DNA of 53,733 bases from Gracilaria vermiculophylla (taxonomy: Eukaryota; Rhodophyta; Florideophyceae; Gracilariales; Gracilariaceae): NCBI GenBank assembly GCA_019155205.2, contig JAHNZQ020000181.1, positions 2,062,953 through 2,116,685 on the forward strand, read 5' to 3'. The notes beneath the pieces are model-generated. The model was not told the origin of the DNA. It did not search any database and saw only the letters and a program-made list of their open reading frames with translations. The position numbers and the translations under genes are program-made. Shown here one piece after another: positions 42,906 through 53,640 of this stretch. Numbering within the stretch: the first letter of the stretch is position 1; each line of letters starts with the position of its first letter.

Positions 42906-43429
42906 TATTCCCCCTAGCAGCGGCGCAAGAATAGCAACCTCCCACCATTTGCAAGGTGTCACTAGCCATGTTCGGCCAATAGAACTCCCTCCGCATAGTG
43001 AAATACATACGTGATCCACCGGGGTGCCCGGCGAGGCGAGGAGACTGCGAGAGATAAAGCATCCTCGCCCGTAGTTTCGTTGGGACCATCATTATGGAGA
43101 GCGCCATCTAGGGGCGTGCGGCGTACAAGTACGCCGTCCCGGTCGACATCTAATGAAGATGTTAGACTCCCCATGGTGGCGAGGCAATTATTGCCAAACG
43201 CATCCGTTCTCTGCTCCTTCAGGAACTCCGCTATGGTGATGGAAAGAACGTCTTTCTCCTCTTTAGTAAGGGCCATCACCTCAAGGAGCCCATTGCAATT
43301 CCCTCCAGCTTCACAGCATTCCAAACATGCTCCATCGGATCCGTTTTTGCCGTCGGCGTCCTGGATGGCCAGACACGGGATGGTGTCCTCCAAAAGGGTA
43401 TTTTGTCGTTGCTCTCGGTAGAGATTCAC
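42906..43429 (-). pseudogene. Integrase N-terminal part of copy D
   Basis: Reads LARMLYLSQSPRLAGHPGG-like words, FYWPNMASDTLQMVGGCYSCAAARG with both zinc-binding Cys, then is cut by the LTR2 insertion. The region upstream (43107-43429) carries the spacer after RNase H (DTIPCLAIQDADG, EVMALTKEEKDVLSITIAEF). One frame shift occurs near 43110. Confidence 0.75.
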
Positions 43430-44663
43430 GAGAGCGCGTCCGCTGTCTGGTATTTTATGCCAGGACGGTGGAAGATGTCAAATTCGAATTCCAGGAGGCG
43501 TAGCCTCTACCTTTCCAAGCGGCTGGAAGCATCCGTCAAAGACAGTATCCACTTAAGAGGTGCATGGTCCGTCCTCAGGGTAAAAAGCGCGCCTTTCAGG
43601 TATGGGCGAAAGTAAACACAGCCCACAAGATGGCAGGACATTAGCTTTCCGAGATAGAATAATTCTGTTGCGTAGGTGGGGGGCTGCGACTGCAGTATCC
43701 GATGGGTTGAAGTGCACCCTCAGGTGGCTCCTGTAGGAGGGCACATCGGACATGGTATTTACAGGCGTCAGTGTCCAGCATCATTCGGCCGTGCCGCTTT
43801 GGGAGTTCCAGGACCCCAGTTTTTGTGGAAACCTGTAGGCGGCCCGGGAGCACACCGTGCCCCAGGTAATCCACCAAGGACCTGAAAAGGAAAGAATTCT
43901 CCAGCTTCAAGGTGAGTCTAGCGTCCTTCAGGAGTTGAAGCACGTGCTTCACATGCATGAAGTGCTCCTCCACGCTGTGCAAGTATATGATGGCATAATC
44001 AATATACACCAAGGCGTACTGCGACTTCACCTTGGACAGGATTATGTCCATCGCTCGTTGGAACATATTGGGTGCATTCTTCAATCCAAATGGCATCTTT
44101 AGGAATGTGTAAATCCCACAGTGCGAGGTGAACGTTGTACTATCCTTATCGGAGTCGTCAATCTCAATTTGCCAGTAGCCGTTGTTGGCATCGAGCGTGG
44201 AGAAATCAGACGCATCAACTAAGAAGTCGATATATTCATCCATACGGGGTATTGGGTACGAATCCCGTACCGTCACCTCGTTGAGGCGTCTATAGTCAAT
44301 ACAGAACCTCAAGGAGCCATTTTTCGAGTTTAAAAATACCATCGCGGAGGCCATTTCGGAATTGGAAGGCTCAACAACGCCCTTCTCCTGCATCCGATGG
44401 ACCTCATCGCGTTCGAAATCGCGGGCATGGGGTCCGGCCCTCCTCGGAAGTTGATGTACCGGTTTCGCATTAGGTATGAGCTGGATCGTGTGCTTTGCCA
44501 GGCTAGCCAGACCCAGGCGGTTAGACCACATGTCCTCAAAGGCGGATAGCATCTCCACTTTTCTATGGCGATACTCTTCGAAATCTTTGCCAATTTGGAG
44601 GTTCTCCTGCCAGGTGGCAGGATTTTCTTCCTCTGCAGCCGTTGAGGTCGCTTCAGCCTCCAT
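43430..44663 (-). pseudogene. Reverse transcriptase and RNase H of copy D, with an in-frame deletion
   Basis: A 340-codon open frame (44663-43641) covers linker (ATWQENLQIGKDFEEYRHR), fingers (FCIDYRRLNEVTVRDSYPI) and palm (FSTLDANNGYWQIEIDD, FTSHCGIYTFLKMPFGLKNA). The catalytic box at 44007-43996 is Tyr-Ile-Asp-Tyr, so the second Asp is lost. After LGHGVLPGRLQVSTKT the frame jumps to VLELPKRHGRMMLDTDACKY. The thumb/connection (about 240 bp, including LRSFLG in B) is deleted in frame. RNase H pieces follow to 43430. The long open frame shows low stop density, but the enzyme is dead. Confidence 0.85.
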
Positions 44664-44699
44664 GGGGGCAAATGCACTGCGTTCTATAAGGCCTTAAAA

Positions 44700-45430
44700 A
44701 CGAGGAAAATGAGCCAGTCTTGCAGGGACGGGTAGGTCCAATCGAACGACAGTTTCTGTCTGGAGCCGTAACGACGACTCCCTCAGGTTGCCGAGAACGA
44801 CTCTGATGGGAATGCTCGGTATTATTTTTATAACACCGTTCGCGATCATGAAGTGCTACTTCATCGTCAGTTGTGGCCTCCCCCGTAGGAATGAAAGGCC
44901 AGATGCAGACGACTGCACCCAGACTTCGTCCTGACTCCTCGTGGGTATCTCGATTCTCTAAACCACCCGGAGTTTATTTGACGTCGTCTTCTTTGGAAGA
45001 TCACCCACGTGACGCACGTTGGCGTCCGGTCCTGGAGATGTGGACACGACACCTGCAGAGGCGGCGTCGTGAAACTTCATCTTCCGCAGGCGTGGGTAGA
45101 TTGCACGTACATACCGATCCACAAAGGAAGTGACCAATATGCATTGTGCGGCCAAGTTGGTTGCCACAAAAAACAACACTTTCCCTATGAGGAGCCCAGC
45201 CGGGGATACAGGTATGTCGCTCCAAGGATGTTTAATGCTGGATGTGACGCATCGCGCACCGTAGGGAGCTTGCCCGTCCTCAAGGAGCCAAGACCAAACC
45301 GCCGGAGCACGTGGGCGTGCTTCAGATTAGTGCCAGCTCCGGTGTAGAGGATAGCACGCACCGTGATAAAGGCGAGCGGGGAATATCCAATAGAGTCAAA
45401 CAATTTGTAATTCTCACGGCGGAACGTGCA
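44700..45430 (-). pseudogene. Retropepsin of copy D with lost catalytic Asp
   Basis: The frame reads VRAILYTGAGTNLKHAHVLRR. The catalytic Asp of DTG is Tyr at 45346-45344 (copy C keeps DTG). It continues with LGSLRTGKLPTVRDASHPAL, then after a shift FVDRYVRAIYPRLRKMKFHD and VSTSPGPDANVRHVGDL. A linker rich in charged residues leads to the RT. It cannot cleave the polyprotein. Confidence 0.75.
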
Positions 45431-47828
45431 GCCAGAATCCTCAAAGGCGTCTAATGGGTCCAACGGGATTGGGGAGCTCGCCGACTCTGCTTTTATGGAG
45501 AAAAGGGCTTCTCCCCCTTTCCTTGAGGCGATCTCCGTGGAGCTGAGGCTCGGAGCCTCTACGCGTGGCCCTGAGGGTTTCACTGGTGGAGGGGGGCTCA
45601 GCTCCAGGCGGAGACGGCTGCTACGGTTGTGCATCGAGATTCGACGTGTCCTTTTGAGGTGCAACCCGTTTGGATACCGGGACCTGAGGTTCTGGTGCAA
45701 GTGACAGTGGAACGGGCTGCACTTTCAGTGGGGCGCAGAACCGTAGTTTCCTTGAGGTAAGCAGATGTCACGATACGCGGTTCGGTACCTTACACTCTCC
45801 GTTAGTGTGTCCTTCAGGTCTTGGAAGGGTTTTCCCGTTTTTGCGGGATGGCGGCCCTCATCGCCGGGATGAGAGTCCTACAGTATACTGGCTCTCGAGA
45901 CAGACAAGTACTGTAAGGCGGTGGGTAGTCTCGAGCGTTTGCGAATCGGACACTTCTGTAAGATCCTGCCGAGGCGTACAAAGTGGGAGATGAGGGTGTC
46001 CTCGTCTTCGACCGTGCTCCTTGAGATGAAGCGTATGTGAGGGTAAACGCCTCTTGCTTTCGCACGAGCGTGAGCTCGTCGACTTCCTCTGAGTTGCTGG
46101 AGTCCAAAGTCAGGGCGGATGCCTGACGGTTCCTTGAGGCCGTCGGTCTGTCTGAAAGTGGATTATGGCTGAGACGAGCGGCACGGTGGGTGTCCCCATG
46201 GGATTCCGCGAAACGCGCTAGCTCCGAAGAGGTGGTCTTTGGGTGCGTTGTCAGTTGACTACGCACCCTGGCGCGGATCGAGGGAAGGAGTCCCTCGACA
46301 AACAACGACTTTAAGCGCCGTTCGGAGTACCCGTTCCCACACCGTAGGGCCTTCGTCTACAGCTTCTGTGAGATTTCCGTCTCGGTCATTCCCGTTATCT
46401 GCCTGTAGGAGGTGACTTGAGCGTTAGCATCTGCTATCACCTCGTCCATTGCGTACCGTTTGAGGAGGAACTTCACCACCTCCGGATACGGCGTCAAGAT
46501 ATCCATTCTAGGGTCATCCACAATGGTGCCCTCCCCCGTGAGGCACGGCTGCACCAGCGAGTGCGCTTGGCCTGTCAGGTAGAACTGAAAGCACCATACG
46601 GCGGCACCTTCATGGACACCATCGGTATTATATGCCGAACGGAAGCGTGTGAGAAAATTTAACACCGAGATGGGGTCTTTGCCTGAGAAGGAGTGCTTCT
46701 TTATTTGAATATCCCTGCGGTCCTGGATCTTCGTAAGTTGTTTGTCGACCGAATCTTCGTAAAGAGTGGCGCGATCATTCAACCGGTAGTTGTAATAATC
46801 CACCACTTTAGCGAAGAGATCGTTAAGCGGAACGACCTTCCTGACCCTTCTGCTTTTATCCTTGGGAGGCATACTGTCCTCCAAGCTGGAGCTGTTTACG
46901 GATTCAGAATCTAAGCTTCTCTCCGAATCGATGTCTCCTTTTTCTTTTTTTCTCCCTTCGTTTCTTTCGGCATCTTTCCTTTAGGTAGTCTGGGTGACTG
47001 ACGATACCCCGTTATCGCAATCCACCCGAGGAGTATCCTTCCCTTCTCTCCTTGGGTGAATTCCTTCGCGACCGGTATCCTGTCCTCCTCCGCAGAGCGT
47101 CAGGTCCAGACGGTGGATAGCAAGATTCCTGAGGCTGTCCCGTTTCCCTACGGCAATATCCTTTCCTCCTCTGGTGTAGGGGGTGCAGTATACTGTCTTT
47201 CTCCGCCAGGGGTCACTTTAGGTGTTGATAGAGGGAACCTCTCCTGTACGGAAGGATGACTTTGAAAGGCCACTGTGGGGAGCAGCTGCACGGTTTGGGA
47301 ACGATCCTCCGCACGGATATCATCTGAGAGCACCTCTCGAAAGGTGTCGGAATCCAACAAAGGATCCACAGCCTGGTGAGCGCTCTCCGTTGCGATTTTC
47401 TCCACAAGGACGTCGCGGTCCGCTCTGAAGTGTGCTTCAACACCTGCAGGTATTCTTTCGGCCAGTTCCTGTGAGGGCCAATCCTTAAGGCGTAGAGCTA
47501 GTGACTCAAGGAGGGAGATGGCCTCCGGGTGTTCCCGTCCTTGCAGCTCCTAAGATGGCGGCTGCGATGCGGTGTGCGGTTCTTCAACCTCCACATCGGC
47601 GTTCTCCAGAGGTGTCGCGGGAGATTCCGCTTGCCTCCGATCATGCACTCCCCTAAGGCGATTCCTGAAATTCTCCACAGAGGAGCCAGGATTCGTAAAG
47701 AGACTTTTAGGGTCCTCCAGTCTGACGACCATCTCCTGGGGAGCGCTGCGCGTGCTACGCACACCCTTAGAGTCGATTGTTTCAGGGTCCTGTAGGGGGG
47801 TTCCCATAAGGGGTTCTAAGGGGTCCAT
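45431..47828 (-). pseudogene. Gag of copy D, nearly complete
   Basis: It starts with ATG at 47828 (MDPLEPLMGTPLQDP), 155 bp after the LTR. Order: N-terminal Glu/Asp/Pro-rich part (47828-47148; a stop at about 47549), capsid-like core (46884-46357; VVPLNDLFAKVVDY, HSFSGKDPISVLNFLTRF, WCFQFYLTGQAHSLVQP), TAG at the Trp codon (KLWTKALRCGN in copy C-like form), then SLFVEGLLPSIRARVRSQL, ARFAESHGDTHRAARLS, a zinc-knuckle-like CLSREPVYC, and a Pro/Ser-rich tail to about 45430. Two frameshifts divide it into three frames. It is the best Gag in the window. Gag of this length (about 750-800 residues) is long for Ty3. Confidence 0.82.
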
Positions 47829-47970
47829 AGCGGAGTAGGTTGGGGGTGATTTTCTTCCATTTCCGAATCACCTTAAGGAATAATTCCACTGTTCGGTTCC
47901 GCTCGTTGTAAACTAAAAACACTGTTCTGCTGCGACTTTTGCGAATCATTTAGGAAATTGACCTTCTAAG

Positions 47971-47981
47971 TCGGGGGACCA
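47971..47981 (-). other. Primer-binding site of copy D
   Basis: TGGTCCCCCGA on the minus strand, two bases past the LTR end, with the same spacing as in C and E. Confidence 0.65.
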
Positions 47982-47983
47982 GT

Positions 47984-48536
47984 TGTGGTACTGTCATTTC
48001 TCCTTTCGAGGAAGTAGAGCACAACGTTCGTTAGGAGTTTTTGTTGACTCCAGAGGTGCATGTTCCTAAAGATGATCTCCGGTATTCGCTGTCGCGAGCC
48101 AGGAGAATTCTTAAATGAGATCCGCAAACACCAAGCGAATGAGGAGGTTCACAGGGCGGAAAATGATCCTATATGCGCTGCTATGAGGCGACCTGAGAAT
48201 CAGTGGCTTAGAAACCTTAGGATGATCGACGAGAGTCTCCAACAGGAAAAGTAGATGAAGACTCAAGGGTGCTTGCTTTACTTCCCAAGAAGTGGAGTTC
48301 GACCAGTAGATTAAGTATCAAGCCGGGAGCCCGCCTCGGCAGGTGTCCCTACTGTAGTAATTACCCGCACAAATTATCTAAAAACAGCATAAACTCTAAC
48401 GTCCCTTTAGGATACTATAGCGCATGTGGGCAGAAGTATGCACCACGTGGTCCAGTTAATAAAATACGAGCCCTCCTTACGAATATTACGTCATAAAGCC
48501 ATACGACCATATTCCTTTAGGAGCCACTGTACTACA
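47984..48536 (-). repeat. LTR1, 5' LTR of copy D
   Basis: It starts (minus) TGTAGTACAGTGGCTCC at 48536 and ends GACAGTACCACA at 47984, 553 bp, both ends perfect. The primer-binding site follows, so it is the 5' LTR. Confidence 0.93.
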
Positions 48537-48783
48537 CTGGGGAGCGCTGAGTGGGCTGTGCCCAACAACGGAGTCGATTGCTTGAGGGTCCTTTAAGGGG
48601 GTTTCCATTGGTGGTTCCGAGGGGTCTATAGATGAATAGATCGGGGGTGATTTCTTTCCACTTTGAATCACCTTGAAGAAGAATTCCACTGTTGGGATCA
48701 AATCGATGCAAACCAGAAACACTGTTCTGTCGCGACTCTTATGATTCGTTTAGGATACTGGCCTTCTAACTAGGGAGACCAGT
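48537..48783 (-). other. Element E leader and Gag start, interrupted by copy D
   Basis: Read on the minus strand: primer-binding site TGGTCTCCCTA (48781-48771), leader, then a Gag start in which the ATG of copy D is ATA (IDPSEPPMETPLKDP), and LSAPQ where copy D inserted. Collinear with 47736-47983 of copy D at about 80 percent identity by eye. Confidence 0.85.
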
Positions 48784-49250
48784 TGTGGTATTGTAAGTTT
48801 TTCTTATGAGGTGATATCACTCAACTTCCGTCAAAAGTTTTTGGTGACCCCAGAGGCCCAAGTAGGAAAAGATGGTCTCTGGGAACCAAGGTCACGAGCC
48901 GGAAGAATCCTGAAAGGGGTTTTGCAAGCGGCAAGTGAAGAAGGGGGTTCATTGGGCGGATAATGCTCCCAGAAGCCATGCTATTAGGCAACCTGGGGAT
49001 TGGCGGCTTAGAAACCACACCTAAACGGAGCATAAAATACCTGAAGGCGTTGGACAAGAGTCTCCAACCGGAAGAAGTAGAAGGAAACTCAAGGATGCTT
49101 GGTTTACTTCCTCTGGAGGGGGAACGCAACCGGCAAATTAAGAATAGTGCCGGGAGCTCGCCCAGACAGGTCTCACTACTGTACACTAGTCTAATTATCT
49201 ACACTAATTAACGAAAATAAATCTAAATTCTACAATTCTCCAGAGTCAAC
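48784..49250 (-). repeat. LTR1, 5' LTR of element E, truncated
   Basis: It ends TGTGGTATTGTAAG (low end, 48784) and follows the family LTR to about 49250 (TCTAAATTCTAC), where similarity stops. The first 90 or so LTR bases are replaced by Tc1 sequence. Confidence 0.8.
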
Positions 49251-49267
49251 ATCACCTTTAGATCAAC

Positions 49268-49681
49268 TGTACTTCAGAATATGTTCTAGATTGGCCGGTG
49301 CGCTCGCCAGATTTGAGCACATTCGAAAATGTTGGCGAAGTGATGGCTAGAATGATGAACATGAATGAAAGGAAATTAGAGACAGATTTTGAACTCAAAA
49401 ACTGTATTAAAAATTGCTGGAAGTCTATAACAGTTTCAAGTGTGGAATACTATATCAATTCTATGCCAAAACGTTGCATTAGTGTTGTACAGCAAAAAGA
49501 ATACAAAATAAACTATTGAGCGCCTTGCAGTAAAGATTAGTTTCGGACAAACATAAATTTTTGAAACAGTTTTCTGACTTGAATTTTTTCTCACACCTAT
49601 TTTTGTACTTTAAGGCGTACTGTACACGTTTTGTAGTTTTTTGACATTTCACAGCATGTTATTTGTTGTCGAAACAGTCTG
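49268..49681 (+). mobile_element. Tc1/mariner element 3, 3' fragment
   Basis: It begins inside the transposase near the third catalytic residue: DWPVRSPDLSTFENVGEVMA (49285-49340). It then reads LKNCIKNCWKSITVSSVEYY and MPKRCISVV to a stop at 49519, and the non-coding end with inner repeat TTTTTGAAACAGTTTTCTGA and outer end GAAACAGTCTG at 49681. The two usual direct repeats are present. It faces element 4 (52322-53085) tail to tail across the LTR2/gag-pro block. Confidence 0.82.
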
Positions 49682-49721
49682 ATCATTGTATTTTTTGACT
49701 GATGTATTTCGGCGTTCAAAA

Positions 49722-50284
49722 AATTGGTGGTCAGTGGGGCAAGGGAAAGTTGGAGGGATATTAAGAATCTTCGCCAGCTCTAGCTTGGATTTACTTGGAG
49801 GTGCCTCGACCACGACTTATATAGTGGTTCAGTCGCACCGACTAGGTTGCATCAGAAATTACAGTACAAAGGCGAGACACTCAATACTACCAATCATATT
49901 GTAACATGACATAAATGTGCTGGCCACAATTCAATAATGCTTACAACAGCAAGGCACAACAAGGCATGACAGTTCCGTACAATCACGAGTCCATGACAAT
50001 GCACAAATTCACTCAACCACCTTACACTATCTGTATTCCGCCACCACTCGTGTCCATACAGCAATGTGTGTGTATAGTTACCATGACGAGGCACATTACA
50101 CTAAACCATATCCGGTGTACATTAAGCTGAGTTTGCAATGTGTACACCTGGAAACGATATGGTTGTGAACAACGTGCCGAGTAGCACAGCTGCACACGTG
50201 TACCAGACAGAGTCAACATTCAACGCAGCCCATGGTCCCCGGAACATTTAGTTGTCAGTGACAGCACAGGCACTTCATCCAACT
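49722..50284 (-). mobile_element. LTR2 copy 3
   Basis: About 563 bp, matching the LTR2 at 8222-8785 in reverse along its whole length (for example CAAATTCACTCAACCACCTTACACT, 49988-50030 region). The minus-strand start is AGTTGGATGAAGTGCC at 50284. TATATAAG (minus) lies at 49823-49816. Flanks do not show a target duplication, and there is no polypurine tract on the high side. It may be one LTR of a rearranged element or a recombination product. Confidence 0.82.
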
Positions 50285-51702
50285 CACGCGGAGGTGGAAC
50301 AAGACCAGAGGGCCGATCAGCAAGTCCTCACAGGCCACTGCGTCGTCTGCTAGAAAAAAGCGTATATTCTTGAGCACGAGTCGACCAGCGTTGAGGTGCA
50401 GGACCGTTGCGGGCACGCACCACGCTCGTGAGAACGTGTACCGTCTCAGCGTCTCGTTCTTCTTGGTGAGGGTGACTTAGAGGCTAATAGAGTCGATGAC
50501 TGTGATCTTTTCAATGCCTTTGAGTGCCGTCCGTTCGGTCTAAGTCGTCGACGCAATGTTCTCCTTGGTGCCGTTGTCGCAACGACCGGTAACATCGAAA
50601 TTGAACTAAGTGTCCGATACTGTCATGATGCACGAGGGCGATTCGACGCTCATATTGGTCTTTTCCTTGTCTTGTCGAAGGCGACCGACGCTTTTTGATG
50701 CAGATGAGGCTGCGTCACCGCTAGAGGAGACTTGACTTCTTGTCGACCGTGCCGGACCATCACGCGCTCTGGCTGCGGCCAGCTTGTATTTGAAGTCTTC
50801 CTTCTCTCGTGCGGAAACTTTCCCGCATTCATCGACCCAACCCATTCGGTTCTTGCCCTTGCAGACCTTCATCGGACATGGCGATGGCGGGAGCCTTTTA
50901 TTTCCGCGGTCCTTTGAGGTCCTTGACGGTGGGTCATTTTCCGGTTTTGTCTTTGAGCCGGTGTTTGTGCTGGCGCCCCCCGCTTTGGACTGACGGCCAC
51001 GGGGATTCTCGTTGTCGAGTTTCCCGAAAGCTTCTGAAAGGTCCAAGGTATGCTGGAGAAAAGCCTTTAAGTCCTCCTTCAGATACCTTTTTCAGAACGA
51101 GATGTTTTGACCAAGTCTGGTCTTGAGGTGGGCCAGCTCGACGACCGACAGATTATGGCGCAAAGCTGCCTTTTGGTTGGTTTCAGCAACCCACACCAAT
51201 CCGTGTTAACGCGTTATTGATTTGTAGTCGATGAAGAGCAATCTCATCTGACCGGTAGTGGACTTGACACTCATATACATGCGCACATGTTTGAGAACCA
51301 TTGCGCCTAAGTCCAACTGGGTCACGACCGTTGCGGAGTCGATGGCCTCCTTCTCGAGGAAGGCGCGTAACTTGTTGCCTAAAAGGTCCGCAATGTCCAC
51401 GCAGTCGTCGATCATCCTGAGGTCCACGGCGGACTCGAGTTGTTCGGCGTACACACAGTACACGAGACCCACCGGACGGATTGGCTCAAGGCTTATGGAC
51501 GCTTCTTGAACCACCTGTGCTCCACGCCATTTGAGCACGCGGCAGCACGCATCATTGCGCGCAAGAATATGCGGATAGACTCAGCTTCGAAACGGGCCAG
51601 AAAATGCCGCGGTGTAGCCATACTGACTTTGTCCACTTTTGCCGTTCCAGTGATGCCTCGGCTTGTTTGCATAAACGTGCAGGATGAAGATGTGGTTTCC
51701 AT
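50285..51702 (-). pseudogene. Gag-protease relic of another LTR element, oomycete-like
   Basis: On the minus strand Gag words run FLARFEAESIRIFL (51702-51493), then LVYCVYAEQLESAVDLRM, IDDCVDIADLLGNKLRAFLE and LLFIDYKSI (51538-51206). Next come DLSEAFGKLDNENPRGRQSK (51046 on), a zinc-knuckle-like VCKGKNRMGWVDECGK and ARDGPARSTRSQVSSS, to 50606. After a stop a protease-like stretch has FSRAWCVPATVLHL, RLVLKNIRFFLADD and EDLLIGPLVLFHL, ending exactly at the LTR2 boundary. RT and integrase are absent. The wording recalls Gag-Pro of oomycete elements I have seen. That is recollection, not a search. Confidence 0.6.
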
Positions 51703-52321
51703 TGTGACCTTTGGGAGATCCGACGGTTTCGGATATCCCTGCAGAACTTGCTTGTTTCAACCGCTCGGGTGGGGAGTAGTGATCCCTGTGGTTGCCTGGG
51801 GTTGGACGGGTGCGAGTTTGGACTTTGGGCTCGGCGAGACGATTGAGAAACGGCAGTGGTTGAATGAAATTTACGAAAAGCGCGGTCAGTCGGCTCGTGG
51901 TGGCCGATCGGGTGAGTTCGATGCTACGGGGAGACGGGGGGCATCGAGGCGCCGGCGGTCGACATATATATTAAAGCCTGCAACACCGGCTCCTCTCTCG
52001 ACACGGTGTGCATTATTGCACGGCGGCGTAGAAAGTATCTACGCCGACGGTACCGCACGTACAGTGACGGTACCACAGCTTTTAGCGACCAAGATTGGGC
52101 GCCGCGGAAAAATATGCTTCTCATTTTTCATCTTGAAACGGTACACTTTAATTGTGACCACTGAAATACACAAGATACACTGCATTGTACCAGAAAGATG
52201 GTCAATGTAATGGAGTGCTGGTGTTGTTATCGCTCTATTCAAATTGCAATCCATGAGAGAGAGAGCACTCCTGAAATGCAATCTATTGTAACTTGCCCCC
52301 GACCACTCTCTAAATCACATA
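51703..52321. other. Unassigned region upstream of the gag-pro relic, with hairpin
   Basis: No recognised gene. A 9 bp perfect stem (CGGCGTAGA / TCTACGCCG, loop of five) lies at 52024-52046. The motif ACGGTACC occurs twice just after it. A plus frame 51440-52210 is open for 256 codons, but its first part is the shadow of the gag-pro relic and I recognise nothing in the rest. Confidence 0.35.
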
Positions 52322-53085
52322 CATACTGTTTCAAAAACACAAGACATGCAGTGAAATCTCAAAAAAACTACCAAATGAATACTGTACGCCTACAAAAATA
52401 GGTTTTAGAAAAGAGTAAAGTCAAAAAACCGCTTCAAAAACATATGATCATCAATAACAAATCTTTACTGCGCGACGCGCAAAAGTTTATTTTGCATCCT
52501 TTTTGATTTATATGGCTAGTGCAACGTTTTGGCATCGAATTCGTGTACTTTTCTTCGGTTGAAACTGTTATAGATTTCCAGCAATTTTTAGTACAGTTTT
52601 TGACTTTAAAAACTGTCTGAAATTGCCTTCCATGCGCATAAACCATCCTCGAAAGCAGTTGTCAAACGTTTTCAATAAGGTTCAAATTCGGTGAGCGCGC
52701 CGGCCACTCTAAAACAGATACTTCAGACTCCTGTAGCCAATTTTTGATTGAAGATGAAGTGTGTACAGGCGCATTATCCTGTTGAAAAATGAAATTTTCT
52801 TCATGAAAACATAAACCAAACGATAGCAAGTAATTGTATAGAACTTCTTGATATTTTTCCGCATTCATAATTGTTTCAATGAAGGCAATTTCCGTTAGAA
52901 CATTTTTAGAAATGCCTGCCCAAACCATTACAGAGTTTCCATCGGAATACCTGGCATAAAACTCATGACATTTCTTACGAAGATCGTGCCAATAAAACTT
53001 GTAGCAATCTAGACTGTCCAAATTGAACTTTTTTTCATCAATGAAAATAACATTTTCCCATTCTTTTTCCCGGTAGGATTTTCCA
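52322..53085 (-). mobile_element. Tc1/mariner element 4 with legible DD34E transposase
   Basis: The low end is bounded by TA (52320-52321), with outer TCTGTTTC-like end ATACTGTTTCAAAAACA and an inner repeat AACCGCTTCAAAAACATA near 52431. The transposase on the minus strand reads VIFIDEKKFNLDSLDC (first Asp, near 53038), FIFQQDNAPVHTSSSIKNWL (second Asp) and SPNLNLIENV (Glu). There are 34 residues between the second Asp and Glu, the Tc1 spacing. After one frameshift the C-terminus runs KNCTKNCWKSITVSTEEKY to about 52440. The N-terminal DNA-binding half and the other end are missing beyond 53085. Confidence 0.88.
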
Positions 53086-53316
53086 GCACAACAGTCAACC
53101 CTCTTCTGTAGTGCAATGGCCCGTCGAGGGTATGCCGCAATCGGTCTTCATAAGGATTTGATCCGCTCCCGGCTGCCACAACCGTGGTTATGAATAGTAT
53201 TAGCTTCACTAGCCCCATTTAGGGGTGCCCCTAGGAAGGGTAGTAATTGAGGCCACGTGTGCCGATATTGGCCCGATGACGGGAACGCCGTGACAAGCCT
53301 GCCACGGTTGCACATC
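53086..53316. other. Short unassigned spacer
   Basis: Nothing recognised between the truncated Tc1 element and the LTR at the right edge. Confidence 0.4.
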
Positions 53317-53640
53317 TGTACTACAGTAGCCGGCCTTGCCGGGTGGCTAGATATTTCTAGATATTTATTTTAATATGTTGAAGTGCCGTATATAAGTGGC
53401 GGCACTGTCGACACTGTACGGAGAAGTAAACCTCAAGGATGAACTTGGCTTTGTTCATCTAGCCGCTTGCGCACGGTCACTAACCTCTCCCGGGGAATAC
53501 CGCCGCAACACCGGGTTGAGCAATCTGCCTCCGTCTTTGAGGAGTCCTGAACCGTCGTCACGGCTTTTTCTTTACTGTTTCTTTTGCCTATTATAGGTTT
53601 CTTCCTTCATACGGCTTCTGTTTCTCTGCCCTGTAATACA
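53317..53640 (+). repeat. LTR of a third LTR family, probably a 5' LTR
   Basis: 324 bp starting TGTACTACAG and ending CTGTAATACA, with almost perfect inverted ends. A TATA box (TATATAAG) at 53389-53396 lies 73 bp in, with the rest downstream as expected for R/U5. Downstream GGTTGGCCCCC could hold a TGG primer-binding site (TGG at 53644-53646), so the element would run rightwards off the window. Only one copy is visible, so it rests on the termini and TATA. Confidence 0.6.
53389..53396 (+). promoter_or_regulatory. TATA box of the right-edge LTR
   Basis: TATATAAG followed by GTGGCGGC. Position and orientation fit the promoter of the LTR at 53317-53640. Confidence 0.55.

Larger units (their letters stand above)
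37884..48536 (-). mobile_element. Family 1 Ty3/Gypsy copy D, full length, nested in element E
   Basis: The copy is 10,653 bp with both LTRs, a primer-binding site, gag, protease, RT, RNase H, integrase, chromodomain, antisense gene and polypurine tract. It is flanked by CTAGG (37879-37883) and CTGGG (48537-48541), a 5 bp target duplication with one change. Removing it rejoins the reading of element E Gag (LSAPQ|EMDVRL). An LTR2 insertion interrupts integrase and an N gap lies within that insertion. Lesions include a Gag stop, Tyr for the protease Asp, Tyr for the second RT Asp, and a deletion across RT/RNase H. Confidence 0.92.

Noticed and set aside
51440..52210. A 256-codon plus-strand gene
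   Set aside because: Its first part lies opposite the more convincing gag relic, and no motif is recognised in the rest.
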